Positions 45,901-54,882 of a DNA stretch of 64,000 nt are shown in pieces. Position 1 is the first letter of the stretch. Each line of letters starts with the position of its first letter. A program made the position numbers and the translations under genes. The notes beneath the pieces are model-generated. The model saw only the letters and a program-made list of their open reading frames with translations. It had not been told where the DNA came from and did not search any database. This stretch comes from Verrucomicrobium spinosum DSM 4136 = JCM 18804. GTDB taxonomy: Bacteria > Verrucomicrobiota > Verrucomicrobiia > Verrucomicrobiales > Verrucomicrobiaceae. The stretch is from NCBI RefSeq assembly GCF_000172155.1, contig NZ_ABIZ01000001.1, forward strand, positions 2,761,105 to 2,825,104, written 5' to 3'.

Positions 45901-48900
45901 TCCTGCTGGGGGAGGCGGGCTCTGCCTACCGCACAAACAGCTTTGTCTATGGGAATACTGCGGCGGCCTATTCCTCGAACTCCACCGCGATCATGGGGGG
46001 CGAGAATACCTCGGGCACCGTGACATTTGGCCACAGCAATGGAGCGACCACATTCACCTTCGGGATGAACACGGCCCAGGACTCCAAGAGCAAGGCGACT
46101 GGGTGGACGAATCTGACTGGCACACGTCTGACCTCGGCAGCGTCCGCGGCGGGGAGTGTCACCATCACCCTGGCAGATGTGTCCGGGCTCAGCCGGGGCA
46201 TGCTGGTGGAGGGGACTGGCATTCTAGCTGGCACCAAGATCTCGCATGTGGACTATGACACGGGCATCGTCACCCTGACGGCTGCGGTGAATGCCACGTC
46301 TGGAGTGGGGAACAATGTGACGATCTCCTTCTACAACCTGGGCAACACGGTCACCCTGGCTGATGTGACCAACCTTCAGGTGGGTATGGCGGTAACAGGC
46401 ACGGGCATTCGGCCAGGCACCGTCATCACCGCTATCGACGCCGGAACGAAAGTGGTAACGCTGAGTGCTCCGCTCACCAGTGCCATCACGGCAGCAGCCA
46501 CCTTCACCGTCAGCTACCCCCGGATCGTCGTGCAGGACACGCTCAGCAAGACGCAGAACTTTGGCGAGGCGCGGCTCTATCAGGCCGCAGGCGGGACCTC
46601 AGAGTTTATCACCAGCTTCACGGATGGGGTGGGATTCAAGCTGGACAGTGCCGTTGGCGCGATCACCAAGGTTGGGCGCGGCACCGCCATTCTCAAAGGA
46701 GGAACAGCCAGTTCTGATGTCAACGGGGGGATCAATGTGCTTGGGGGGGCGCTCGTGCTCGACTATGCCGGGAAGGCTGAGTCCTTCTCCCATGTGAGCG
46801 GGGGCACCACCTACCAGAACAATCCCTACCAGCTCACTCTGGCGGGTGGGGAGCTCCGGTTGGTAAACGAGGGCTCTGCCAGCACCACCAACTCGGAGTA
46901 TCTCCGGGGTGCGCTCACGCTGCGTTCCGGCAACTCCAGCATCGTCATCAAGCCCGGTGAGGAGAAGACACTCAACCTGCATCTGGGCCTGGCCAATGTC
47001 AGCAGCACGGGAGTGGCCCTGCAGCGGTACATCCCGATTCTCGTCGGCGGTAACACCATCTACGTGGAAAATCCCGATTGGTACTGGCGCGCTCCGGATC
47101 GGTTCGCCGGTGCGACCCTGAATCTCTATGCCGACACTACAGTGGACGGCTCGGCGAATTTCTACTACTCGCAGAATGCCCCGGACGGTGCCGCGACGGG
47201 ATCCGGTGTTCGTGGCCTGGGGTTGAACACCATCATCCCGTACACCACCTTCAAGTACAAAAATGGGGGCGGGCAGGAGTTCGTGGACTTTGCGGCGTTC
47301 CTGGTGGAGGGCGGCAACACGCGTTTTGTTGACGCGGCTGGTGCAGTGGCGAACTCGGCGAACCTTTACAACGCCAACGGCGGTCAGGGGGCGTGGAACG
47401 TGGCCCAGTGGGACAACTACGTGACGCCTCAGGTTGCCAACGGTTTCGTCGCGAGCACCGGCTACCTCACGGACGATGCATTTGGCGGGGCCAACGGCTT
47501 CACGGGGACTCTGACTGGAAACCTGGACAGCACGGAGGATTCCTTCAGCGACTTCGTCGGAGCTCGTGCCATCCGGTTCGCCGCCAGCGATTCAGGCGGC
47601 AGCGTCATCACTCTGGGGAGCAGCACTCGTCTCGTAGTGGGCTCGACTCATGCGGCCGATGACTGGGATGGCCCGGGGGCGTCGGTTCTCGACGGCGGGG
47701 CCATCTTGATTTCGAACTCCGTAGGAGCCACGAACACTGGCATCTCGGGAGGCTATCTCACGTCCGCCCAACTGAGCGCTTATTTCACCAATGCAGTGCC
47801 GGTCAACAGCATGACGGCGGCTGTGGAGCCCACCGCGCGGGATCTGATCATTCACAACTACAACACCCAGGGTGATTTCACGATCAGCTCTACGATCGTG
47901 GACTACACGGAGAACCATGATGACTGGCTGGAGTACACGGACATCACCAAGGTCAATCTCGTCGTAGCGGGGCCGGGCACGACCCATCTGACGCAAGCAA
48001 CCAATCTCTACACCGGCAACACTTATGTCAGCGGCGGCGGTATGAACACTGCCACGGGTCAGTGGGAAGTGGGGACCCTGAGAGTGCCTGCGGTGACTTC
48101 ACTCGGTACGGGTTCGGTGTTTCTCAATGGCGGCCGTCTGCGCTTCGCCAACAACACCAATCCTGCCACGAGCCTCAGCAGCATCAGCTTTGGCACCCGG
48201 ACGCTCACGCTGGGTGGCAACGGCGGATACATTGACCTCGTCGCCGCCGGTACCACCTTGACCATCAGCGGTGCGGTACGCTCTGAGGACAATGTGCTAG
48301 CAGGCAACCTTTCCTCAAACCAGATGTCTGCCAATCCTGGCGTAGGCGATCTGATCAAGGAAGGTCTGGGGCGGCTCATCCTGACGAACGCCACCGCCAT
48401 CCCGACCACGTTTGACACCACTCCCATCTCCAGCCAGACGTGGAACGCCTACTATGGTCTGACGACGGTAAAAGCTGGTACGCTGCAGGTGACCATTGGT
48501 AGCACGGCGGACTCTGGCATTCTGGGGAGCAATGATTCCTCGATAGACGGAACGCTGGTGGAGGAAGGGGCAAGGCTGGATGTGCAGATGACAGCGAGCA
48601 CAGCCGGAACCAAGGAGTGGATCACGCTCGATGGTGGCACCCTCGGAACGACGGCCTCGCATACTGACGGAAACATTGACGGCGTGCTCACCGTCACAGC
48701 CAAAGGCGGCATCCTCGATGTCAGCGGGGTGCTGCGGCTTAACGCTACCGAGGGTTTCCTGACAGGATCCGGGAACCTTGTGAAGACCGGTAGTGGCACC
48801 TTGTTTCTCTATCAAAACAACGTCAACTTTACCGGTAACCTCGATATCCAGTCGGGACGGGTCAACGGTTGCACCCAAGGGCTGCCATTTGGCTCCGGCA

Positions 48901-50528
48901 ACACCATCACACTGGGAAGTCCTACCTCTGCGAGTGGTGAAGCCACGTTGCTGCTGTACGCGAACCAGGGGTTCACCACGCAGTATCGGGTGATTCAAGA
49001 CATTGTGGTGCGTGCCAATGCAGGAACCCAGGTCCGCAACATCGGGGCTGGTCCGGTGGGCACAGGGCGCAACCAGGATTCTTTCTTCTTTGAAGGCGAC
49101 ATCACCCTGAACGGGGATGCTCATCTGGTGTTCTTCGATCAGACCACCAATTTGCAGTTGGTGCCGACGGCAGGTGATTTACAGAGCTCGGACGTGGCGG
49201 GTGCTTACCGCAACATCATCTTCAATGGGCACTTCAGCGGGGCGGGTAATTTGTTTACGGATGTGAACCTGTCTGGTGCGGGAACCAACGGTGCCAAAGT
49301 GACCTTCCTGATCAACGGTGACAATTCCAGCGCGAATGGCCAGACAGCCTGGACGGGCACGCTGACGACCGGTAATGCCACCCTGAACAACTTGCAGGAG
49401 CACTTCATCCGCATGGGCAACAATCTGGCGCTGACGGCGGTGAACAAGGTGGAACTGGGCTACAACAGTGCCCTCCAACTGGGTGGAAAGACAGTGTCCA
49501 TTGGTGATCTCAAGGCTCGGGTGACGGGTAATGCCGGCACCAACAAGATCTATGTGGAGAACGCCGCCAATGATGAAGGCACGTTGAGAGTCGTGCAGAC
49601 GGCAAACACTGACTGGGACGTCCTCTTCCAGGACGGGGTCACGCCGGAATGGTACAGCTCCGCTTCTGCGGCTGTTTACTCGAACCGGCTTAATCTTGTG
49701 AAGGCAGGGGCAGGGACCGCTGTGCTGACGCAGTTGAACACCTACACCGGCACCACGGTGGTGGAGACGGGAAATGTGCAGGTGGGGCGTGGTGGCGTGG
49801 GGACGCGGGTCTCGGCCGATGCCGTGGGCCGCACTGGCACGGGGGCTTTGTCCGTGAACAACGGCGGGGTGCTTTCCGGCACCGGGGTGGTGCAGGCACG
49901 TTCGGGAGTGGTTCACACTGTCAACAGCGGCGGCAAGATTGCCCCCGGGGATGCTGGCGGATCTTCATTGGGCACTCTCTTCATGGACGGCGGACTGGTG
50001 CTGAATGCTGGCGGTACGCTGGAGTTCCAGATCTCCAAGGCCACCCACTGGGTCAGCGGCTTGTCAGACGTGACCAATACGAGCGCCTACAGTGCTGCGT
50101 TGCTGGCACTCCCGGGCGCAAGCGAACTGTCCGGCACGATCGGCCTCGACATGCACGATCATCTGGAGATCAACGGCCAGATGGACCTTTCGGGTGGCGG
50201 GCTGGGGGCGGGTTCCATTTCCCTGGTGGATCTCAACTATCTGAGCATCGCCAAGGCAGGAGATGTCTTCAATCTCATTGACTGGTCCAGCGTGAACGGA
50301 ACGGGTTTCAATGCCGGTGGGAACTATCGGGTGGGGGGCGAGCTGGGGAGCAATCTGCTCCTGCCCACCTTGGGGTCCGGGCTCGCATGGGACACCTCGT
50401 TGTTCACCAACCATGGCATTCTCATTGTCACGACAGTGCCGGAGCCGGGCCGTATCGTGTTGATCATTGCGGCCTGTGCTGCCTGGGGGATGCGCCGTCG
50501 GCGGCCGCGGGCAAGTGCGGGCGTGTAG
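42984..50528 (+). CDS. Giant PEP-CTERM protein with autotransporter-associated beta-strand repeats (1)
   Basis: A 2514-aa secreted surface protein. The signal-like N-terminus (MIRTFFCSALGASRLSPATW, hydrophobic LAAGLILMASGPAVHS) precedes WVGAPGSSFNAIPNWSGG. The body carries many beta-strand repeats of the form (V/L)xKxGxGTLxLxGxxxYTG (for example LVKTGSGTLTLNGASTFTGD near residue 310). Residues about 1055-1180 hold a tandem pair of a small module (GMLVEGTGILAGTKISHVD; GMAVTGTGIRPGTVITAID). The end is VPEPGR plus a hydrophobic helix and RRRRP, a PEP-CTERM sorting tail. It is expected to be exosortase-processed and exposed at the cell surface as a beta-solenoid. The start at 42984 is chosen over a GTG at 42921, which gives a non-hydrophobic leader. 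Confidence 0.85.
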   Translation: MIRTFFCSALGASRLSPATWKGLAAGLILMASGPAVHSQSVWVGAPGSSFNAIPNWSGGVPSASVAGVIDVAHAGAYQINVANAVILGDLTLGDLTAEDAGGFELTGSTITFNKVGGNALTKQGTALDFIRNTLTLSTALNVSVLDAAGSLQLDGVIGAGTLTKTGAGKLLITGTANNALNLLNAQQGTVVLAKASSSAVRAVTAALNIGGSVVANSGIVQIGGTFAGMGSTFATNYRDQIALGSIVTVNAFGTLDLNGNSEGVSQLLGSGKVTNSVADSTSILAVGDGSSSVIAFDGIIEDGAGIVSLVKTGSGTLTLNGASTFTGDVVAAAGFLALGGAQGSLDAATIRIVRGTLVLENSTSNNNDRILDTATVLLAQNFGTNGLVIRRNNTAGTNTQEKIGTLSVQNGHNVVRFDHSAGGNATSILANVLTLEMDNYTRGVGGTVAFTEFATGAAPNGYSYYSTTAPAAATTLTKIILNNLPSEWLVGGNGSSGFNKKVLIGAYGNMLENSVTNRFGTRLMTVETVNGVNYVRPLDSTEFREIGTGSATRVIAASNLTGGTPAILGDDNVKITGTAGGTSSPLAIRIGVTDNKLAGHIAFNSWWQESPVTATLTAFTNIRIAGNNVVHLGDWAGDDVHAGVTGGSGMMFFNGGLAATAVPAGGGYGTATIRGGTLDFGSREALIYLDVTNTAHFYSKITGTGGLTKTGGGQAHVWGWNTYTGVTTHALNELWVYTDTALGQSGAGNSMINYATFLIMNGINVGSSTDDALRKDFSFRAGAFYAGGNKSDSWNGDIRLESTSEAGEYGTLTFTVRQLSNLIINGDITGVGAANPSVYTSLDAGRTVIIQNEQTSTSIATTPSVRSINGNFVLNGSLSDIDGRAALATHEKLVLRFTGYTSASATSNTLTHNKFNVFIEDATKTNAYVDLTSGYLHFNKGFGVDGTNFSRTFFRQNDGNSVNRDRAGTISAILLGEAGSAYRTNSFVYGNTAAAYSSNSTAIMGGENTSGTVTFGHSNGATTFTFGMNTAQDSKSKATGWTNLTGTRLTSAASAAGSVTITLADVSGLSRGMLVEGTGILAGTKISHVDYDTGIVTLTAAVNATSGVGNNVTISFYNLGNTVTLADVTNLQVGMAVTGTGIRPGTVITAIDAGTKVVTLSAPLTSAITAAATFTVSYPRIVVQDTLSKTQNFGEARLYQAAGGTSEFITSFTDGVGFKLDSAVGAITKVGRGTAILKGGTASSDVNGGINVLGGALVLDYAGKAESFSHVSGGTTYQNNPYQLTLAGGELRLVNEGSASTTNSEYLRGALTLRSGNSSIVIKPGEEKTLNLHLGLANVSSTGVALQRYIPILVGGNTIYVENPDWYWRAPDRFAGATLNLYADTTVDGSANFYYSQNAPDGAATGSGVRGLGLNTIIPYTTFKYKNGGGQEFVDFAAFLVEGGNTRFVDAAGAVANSANLYNANGGQGAWNVAQWDNYVTPQVANGFVASTGYLTDDAFGGANGFTGTLTGNLDSTEDSFSDFVGARAIRFAASDSGGSVITLGSSTRLVVGSTHAADDWDGPGASVLDGGAILISNSVGATNTGISGGYLTSAQLSAYFTNAVPVNSMTAAVEPTARDLIIHNYNTQGDFTISSTIVDYTENHDDWLEYTDITKVNLVVAGPGTTHLTQATNLYTGNTYVSGGGMNTATGQWEVGTLRVPAVTSLGTGSVFLNGGRLRFANNTNPATSLSSISFGTRTLTLGGNGGYIDLVAAGTTLTISGAVRSEDNVLAGNLSSNQMSANPGVGDLIKEGLGRLILTNATAIPTTFDTTPISSQTWNAYYGLTTVKAGTLQVTIGSTADSGILGSNDSSIDGTLVEEGARLDVQMTASTAGTKEWITLDGGTLGTTASHTDGNIDGVLTVTAKGGILDVSGVLRLNATEGFLTGSGNLVKTGSGTLFLYQNNVNFTGNLDIQSGRVNGCTQGLPFGSGNTITLGSPTSASGEATLLLYANQGFTTQYRVIQDIVVRANAGTQVRNIGAGPVGTGRNQDSFFFEGDITLNGDAHLVFFDQTTNLQLVPTAGDLQSSDVAGAYRNIIFNGHFSGAGNLFTDVNLSGAGTNGAKVTFLINGDNSSANGQTAWTGTLTTGNATLNNLQEHFIRMGNNLALTAVNKVELGYNSALQLGGKTVSIGDLKARVTGNAGTNKIYVENAANDEGTLRVVQTANTDWDVLFQDGVTPEWYSSASAAVYSNRLNLVKAGAGTAVLTQLNTYTGTTVVETGNVQVGRGGVGTRVSADAVGRTGTGALSVNNGGVLSGTGVVQARSGVVHTVNSGGKIAPGDAGGSSLGTLFMDGGLVLNAGGTLEFQISKATHWVSGLSDVTNTSAYSAALLALPGASELSGTIGLDMHDHLEINGQMDLSGGGLGAGSISLVDLNYLSIAKAGDVFNLIDWSSVNGTGFNAGGNYRVGGELGSNLLLPTLGSGLAWDTSLFTNHGILIVTTVPEPGRIVLIIAACAAWGMRRRRPRASAGV

Positions 50529-50655
50529 CACGAGTCGTGCAATTTCATCGAACGGATGGTTGTCCAGATGCCGGGTCACAATACTACAGCATGTGGTGAC
50601 GGTGGTGGCCCGGTGCCTGGATGGCATGGCATGAATGTTGTTCCAATAACCTGCT

Positions 50656-53600
50656 GTGAAGCAGCGTCTCAACCTCTCGTTCAAGCCGGGCATTCGTGCG
50701 TTGACTTTGTGGGTGTTGATCGTATGCCTGTTGGTTGGAGCGCGACCCGGAGTGGCGCAGACCGCATACTATTGGGACACCAATGGGGCCAGTGCAGGGA
50801 CTGACGGCACTGGCTTCATTTGGGGCAACGATGCGGCGAATGCATGGTGGACGACCAGCGCTGATGGAACCTCAGATACCGTCGCATGGTTGTCGGGCAG
50901 TGTGGCGGTGTTCAGTGCAGGTACGGGAGATGCTGGGATGGTGGACCTGAGTGGGGTGCTCAGCATTGGCGGATTGAAGTTTGAAGATGGGGCAGTCACA
51001 CTGCGTGGAGGATTGCTGTCCCTGGCCCAGAACGCGACGTTTGACGTGGCGGAGTCCCGCACCGCTGTGCTGGAGGGGGTGGGTATATTGGGCGACTATG
51101 TCCTTACGAAATCGGGGAAGGGCAGGCTTACCCTGACAGGTGACATCGCCACGGCCTACTCCGGCCTGATGGTTCGCGGTGGGACGATGGAGCTGGGTAC
51201 CACGGGAGGTGCGGTCACCGGGGTGGGGAACGTGCTGGTGGAGGGGACGGGCGGCAACAGCTCCGGGCTGAATCCCACCATCTTGAAACTCCTGGCGGAT
51301 GACCAGATCAGCGACAGTGCGGTGGTCACGGTGGCCAGCCGCCAGTACAATGGATCTCTATTGGATCTGAACGGGTTTAAGGAAACCATCGGAGGCCTGG
51401 TGCTGCAGAGTTTCACCGGTACCAATGACGTTGGTGTGAAAACGGGAGCTGGCGGGGTGCTGAAAGTTATGGGGGACATCTACCTGCACAACAATCGAGG
51501 CGGGAGTGACCTGAGCCCCAACACGGCCCGGGATGTCCTGATTTCCGGCAGCGGTCATCGTGGCCTGGTGGCACCAGATAGCGGATACCTTGATCTGGGA
51601 GGCGGAGTTAGGACCGTCACGGTTGCCGGGCAGGCCGTGCCTGTATCGCCTCTGAGTGACGCCACGATCGAGGTCATCATACAGAATGGTGGCATCGTCA
51701 AGGCCGGGGCGCAGATGTTGGTTCTTTCCGGAACGAATACCTATACGGGAGGAACGACGATCCAGGAAGGCACGCTCCGGATAGGAGCTGGAAGCACCAG
51801 TGGGAGCATCGTGGGAGATGTCATCAACCAGTCCATCCTGGAGTTTCATCGGTCCAATGCCACGTCTTTCTCGGGCAACATCAGCGGCACCGGGGTGCTT
51901 AACAAGATGGGAGCCGGGACACTGACCCTCTCTGGTGCAAACAACTATACTGGCGTCACCTCGATTCTGGAAGGGACTGTGCAGGTGCAGAAGATTGGCA
52001 TGGCAGGCGTCCCCAGCGATTCCAACCTGGGCACGCAGGGAGTTATCCACGTTGGCAGCGGGGCTCTCGCGGCCGGGCTAACTTATGCAGGCACCGGTGA
52101 GACCACGGACAAGGTGCTGCGCCTTATGGGCACTACTGGCACGGTGACTTTGGGTGCCTCGGGGTCAGGTGCGGTGGTTTGGCAGCAGGCGCTTGAATTT
52201 GTTGGTCTTGGTGCCAGGACGATCGTTCTAAATGGTACCAGCACTGCCGACAACACCCTCAGGGGCGGCATCAGCAATGCGACGGAAGGCGGAGTCACCG
52301 CCCTGGAGAAGTCTGGGGCGGGTACCTGGGTACTGGAGGGTGACAATACCTACAGCGGTGTCACCACCATCAATGGTGGGATATTGAAACTGAAGGGGGA
52401 CGGGGCGCTCGACAGCGCAGCGGTCAAAATCCAGAACGGAACGTTGGCTATTTCTGGAAACCTGGACTTGTCACTGGCTGGCGATGCCTCGGTCAAGGTG
52501 TTGGCATCGGATCTGGTCAATTATGCTCTGCTCCTGGGTGGTGGGGCGACGGCCTCTGCCTCCAGCGTGGAAATCGATACCGGGAGAACGCTTCAATTGA
52601 GGAGTCACGTTGGTTTCCTCGGCACTGGAAACAATCTGGCGGCGGCAATCTCGGGAGGGACCCTCGATCTTGGGAACGAGTTCCGGTTGTTTGTGGTGAA
52701 CAACAGCTCGAATGCCGACCCGGAGTTGACGATCTCGTCTGCCCTCACGGGTACTGCTCAAGCGACGCTGATGAAGGCGGGGGGTGGTCGGATGGTGCTC
52801 ACTCAGGGCCTTTCCATCAAGAACATCCAGGTGAACGTAGGCCGGTTGGATTTCGGAGGTTTGACCAATACTGTCACCGGAAATTTACAGGTTGGCTTCA
52901 ACAACAGCGGTTCGCTCTACTATGGCACTTCTGGAGGGACGCTCAGTGTGGGGAGTGGAAACTCGGCAGATGTGCTCGATGTTGGAGTGGTGGTGAACGC
53001 CCAAGCGTACTCTTATGCCTCCGGCGTGGGCATCATGGACCTGCGGGGTTCCCAGCAGTTCAACGTCAATGTCGGGCGGGTACGGCTCGGGGTTCATACA
53101 TCCACGGGTGTGAGCGACGGTGTGCCCCAAGCCCCCTCTCTTGACGGTCTTGCCACCCCATCCTCCGTCAGCCCATCAAGTACGGAGGTCTATCTGGCCA
53201 CGAACAACGACTTCACCGCGACCAGCAGTTTCATTCTTGCGGACGCCCAGTCGGCGAGCGTGGGAGGGATCCACAAGTTGCAGTTCGGGGAGGGGAACAA
53301 TGTCGTGAACACGCCGCTGCTCTATGTGGGATATCGCAAGGGGAGCGGTCAGGCCACGATCCGGTCGGGTGGCAGTCTGGAGATTCGCGGTGTGGGGGCT
53401 GGCGCGAAGGCTGCGCTCTACGTGGGCTACAGCGCCGTCAATACCGGGGCCGCCACGGTGAGCTTTCTGGACATGACCGGAGGCAAGTTGGTGGCGGATC
53501 TCAGCTCGCTGACCATCGGGTGGAAGAGCGGCGGAAGCGGAGCCACAACGGGCTCATCCACCGGGTCACTCATCCTGGGCAACGATGCCGGGAACCAGGT

Positions 53601-54675
53601 TTCAGTTTCAGGAAATGTCCTCATCGGCTACATAGCGGGAGCCCAAACCTCCGCCGTTACGTTTGGCAGCGGCACTCTGTCGATGGCTGGCGGCACGTTT
53701 GATGTGGGGGGCAACGTCGAGTTGGCGACCATTGGAACGAGTGGTTCCACCAATGCCAATCTCTCGGCCACGGGGCTTCTACAGCTCACAGGTGGAACCT
53801 TCACGGTGCAGGGAAATATCACGCATGCGGATGATACCCTAAATCGCGGCACAGCGACGGTCACGCTCGATGGCGGGACACTGGATGTGACGGGCGGAAG
53901 CATCGGCGGAGCAGCGGCGAACTCAATCACCTTCAATGTTCGTTCTGGCACCCTGGCCTCTCTGGGAGAGCTCGACGCGGGCGGCAATCTGGTGAAGAGC
54001 ACGGTCGGCAGGCTCAAGCTCACAGGAACGAGTTCCTACACTGGCGGCACGCAGGTGAACGAAGGGATGTATCTGGTGAATGGTGACCACACCGGCGGTT
54101 CACAATACACAGTCGCAAGCGGAGCCGTGCTCGGTGGAACGGGGCACATCACGCCGGCTTCTGGCCAGGATGTGGTGGTGAATGGGCGGTTGGTGGTTGG
54201 TGACAACTCTCTGGCCACCTCGCAAGCGGGCACGCTGACCATCACGACCAGCGGGGGCGGGGCTCTGGTCCTGAATTCTGGCAGCACTGTGGAGTTCGAC
54301 CTCCTGGGTGCGGGAACCGGCACCTGGAATGCAGGGGACAAGCTATCCTTCGGGGCAGCGGGCTCCTCTCAGCTGGAGATGGTGGGCACGGTGACCCTGC
54401 AGGTGGCCAACCCGACGTCCCTTACAAACTGGGTGGCAGGGGACTCGTGGCAGCTCTTCGACTGGAGTGGTCTCAGCTCTCCTCCTGCCAGCGGGTCCTT
54501 CGTGCTTGGCAACACCTTTACCACCATCCTTCTGGGCACTGGGAAAGAATGGGACCTGAGCCGTCTCTATCTTGATGGCTCCATCTCGATCGCTCCCGAG
54601 CCCGGTCGCATGGTGCTGGTGCTGGTGGGATTGGGGTGGATCTTGACGGTGAGGAGGCGGAGAAAACTTGTCTAA
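50656..54675 (+). CDS. Giant PEP-CTERM protein with autotransporter-associated beta-strand repeats (2)
   Basis: A 1339-aa surface protein beginning with a GTG start (MKQRLNLSFKPGIRALTLWV) and a signal peptide ending GARPGVAQ. An initial WxT-type domain (AYYWDTNGASAGTDGTGF) is followed by beta-strand repeats, for example VLNKMGAGTLTLSGANNYTG and TALEKSGAGTWVLEGDNTYS. A Gly/Ser/Thr-rich middle part has few aromatic residues. The C-terminal module (from about residue 1125) is homologous to the end of protein 3 (SYTGGTQVNEGMYLVNG, SWQLFDWSGL). The tail is APEPGRMVLVLVGLGWIL then RRRRK. No Shine-Dalgarno sequence is clear. There is a 127-bp gap from protein 1. Confidence 0.85.
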   Translation: MKQRLNLSFKPGIRALTLWVLIVCLLVGARPGVAQTAYYWDTNGASAGTDGTGFIWGNDAANAWWTTSADGTSDTVAWLSGSVAVFSAGTGDAGMVDLSGVLSIGGLKFEDGAVTLRGGLLSLAQNATFDVAESRTAVLEGVGILGDYVLTKSGKGRLTLTGDIATAYSGLMVRGGTMELGTTGGAVTGVGNVLVEGTGGNSSGLNPTILKLLADDQISDSAVVTVASRQYNGSLLDLNGFKETIGGLVLQSFTGTNDVGVKTGAGGVLKVMGDIYLHNNRGGSDLSPNTARDVLISGSGHRGLVAPDSGYLDLGGGVRTVTVAGQAVPVSPLSDATIEVIIQNGGIVKAGAQMLVLSGTNTYTGGTTIQEGTLRIGAGSTSGSIVGDVINQSILEFHRSNATSFSGNISGTGVLNKMGAGTLTLSGANNYTGVTSILEGTVQVQKIGMAGVPSDSNLGTQGVIHVGSGALAAGLTYAGTGETTDKVLRLMGTTGTVTLGASGSGAVVWQQALEFVGLGARTIVLNGTSTADNTLRGGISNATEGGVTALEKSGAGTWVLEGDNTYSGVTTINGGILKLKGDGALDSAAVKIQNGTLAISGNLDLSLAGDASVKVLASDLVNYALLLGGGATASASSVEIDTGRTLQLRSHVGFLGTGNNLAAAISGGTLDLGNEFRLFVVNNSSNADPELTISSALTGTAQATLMKAGGGRMVLTQGLSIKNIQVNVGRLDFGGLTNTVTGNLQVGFNNSGSLYYGTSGGTLSVGSGNSADVLDVGVVVNAQAYSYASGVGIMDLRGSQQFNVNVGRVRLGVHTSTGVSDGVPQAPSLDGLATPSSVSPSSTEVYLATNNDFTATSSFILADAQSASVGGIHKLQFGEGNNVVNTPLLYVGYRKGSGQATIRSGGSLEIRGVGAGAKAALYVGYSAVNTGAATVSFLDMTGGKLVADLSSLTIGWKSGGSGATTGSSTGSLILGNDAGNQVSVSGNVLIGYIAGAQTSAVTFGSGTLSMAGGTFDVGGNVELATIGTSGSTNANLSATGLLQLTGGTFTVQGNITHADDTLNRGTATVTLDGGTLDVTGGSIGGAAANSITFNVRSGTLASLGELDAGGNLVKSTVGRLKLTGTSSYTGGTQVNEGMYLVNGDHTGGSQYTVASGAVLGGTGHITPASGQDVVVNGRLVVGDNSLATSQAGTLTITTSGGGALVLNSGSTVEFDLLGAGTGTWNAGDKLSFGAAGSSQLEMVGTVTLQVANPTSLTNWVAGDSWQLFDWSGLSSPPASGSFVLGNTFTTILLGTGKEWDLSRLYLDGSISIAPEPGRMVLVLVGLGWILTVRRRRKLV

Positions 54676-54882
54676 GCTGAATCTTTAGCTGGTTAGCAGG
54701 CGGGTGCCTATGGGTGCATTATTTCGTTTCGGTGGATGGGTTATTTTCACGGAAAAAGAATGGTGCAGGGTTGCATCGGGGCCAAAAATGGTCACTAAGC
54801 AAAGAACTCTCTGGTGCGATCCGCACCCGATTGCCGCAGCATCTGGTGCCGATGGCACCACTAAATCCCCCTCATCTCTCCT

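Noticed and set aside
50590-50640. GG/GC-rich stretch before giant protein 2
   Set aside because: Several TGG and TGC triplets occur, but none has the required 12-nt spacing.
54761-54775. Sigma-54-like box TGGTGCAGGGTTGC before giant protein 3
   Set aside because: GG to GC spacing is 11 nt, not 12, and the TGATAC element is absent.
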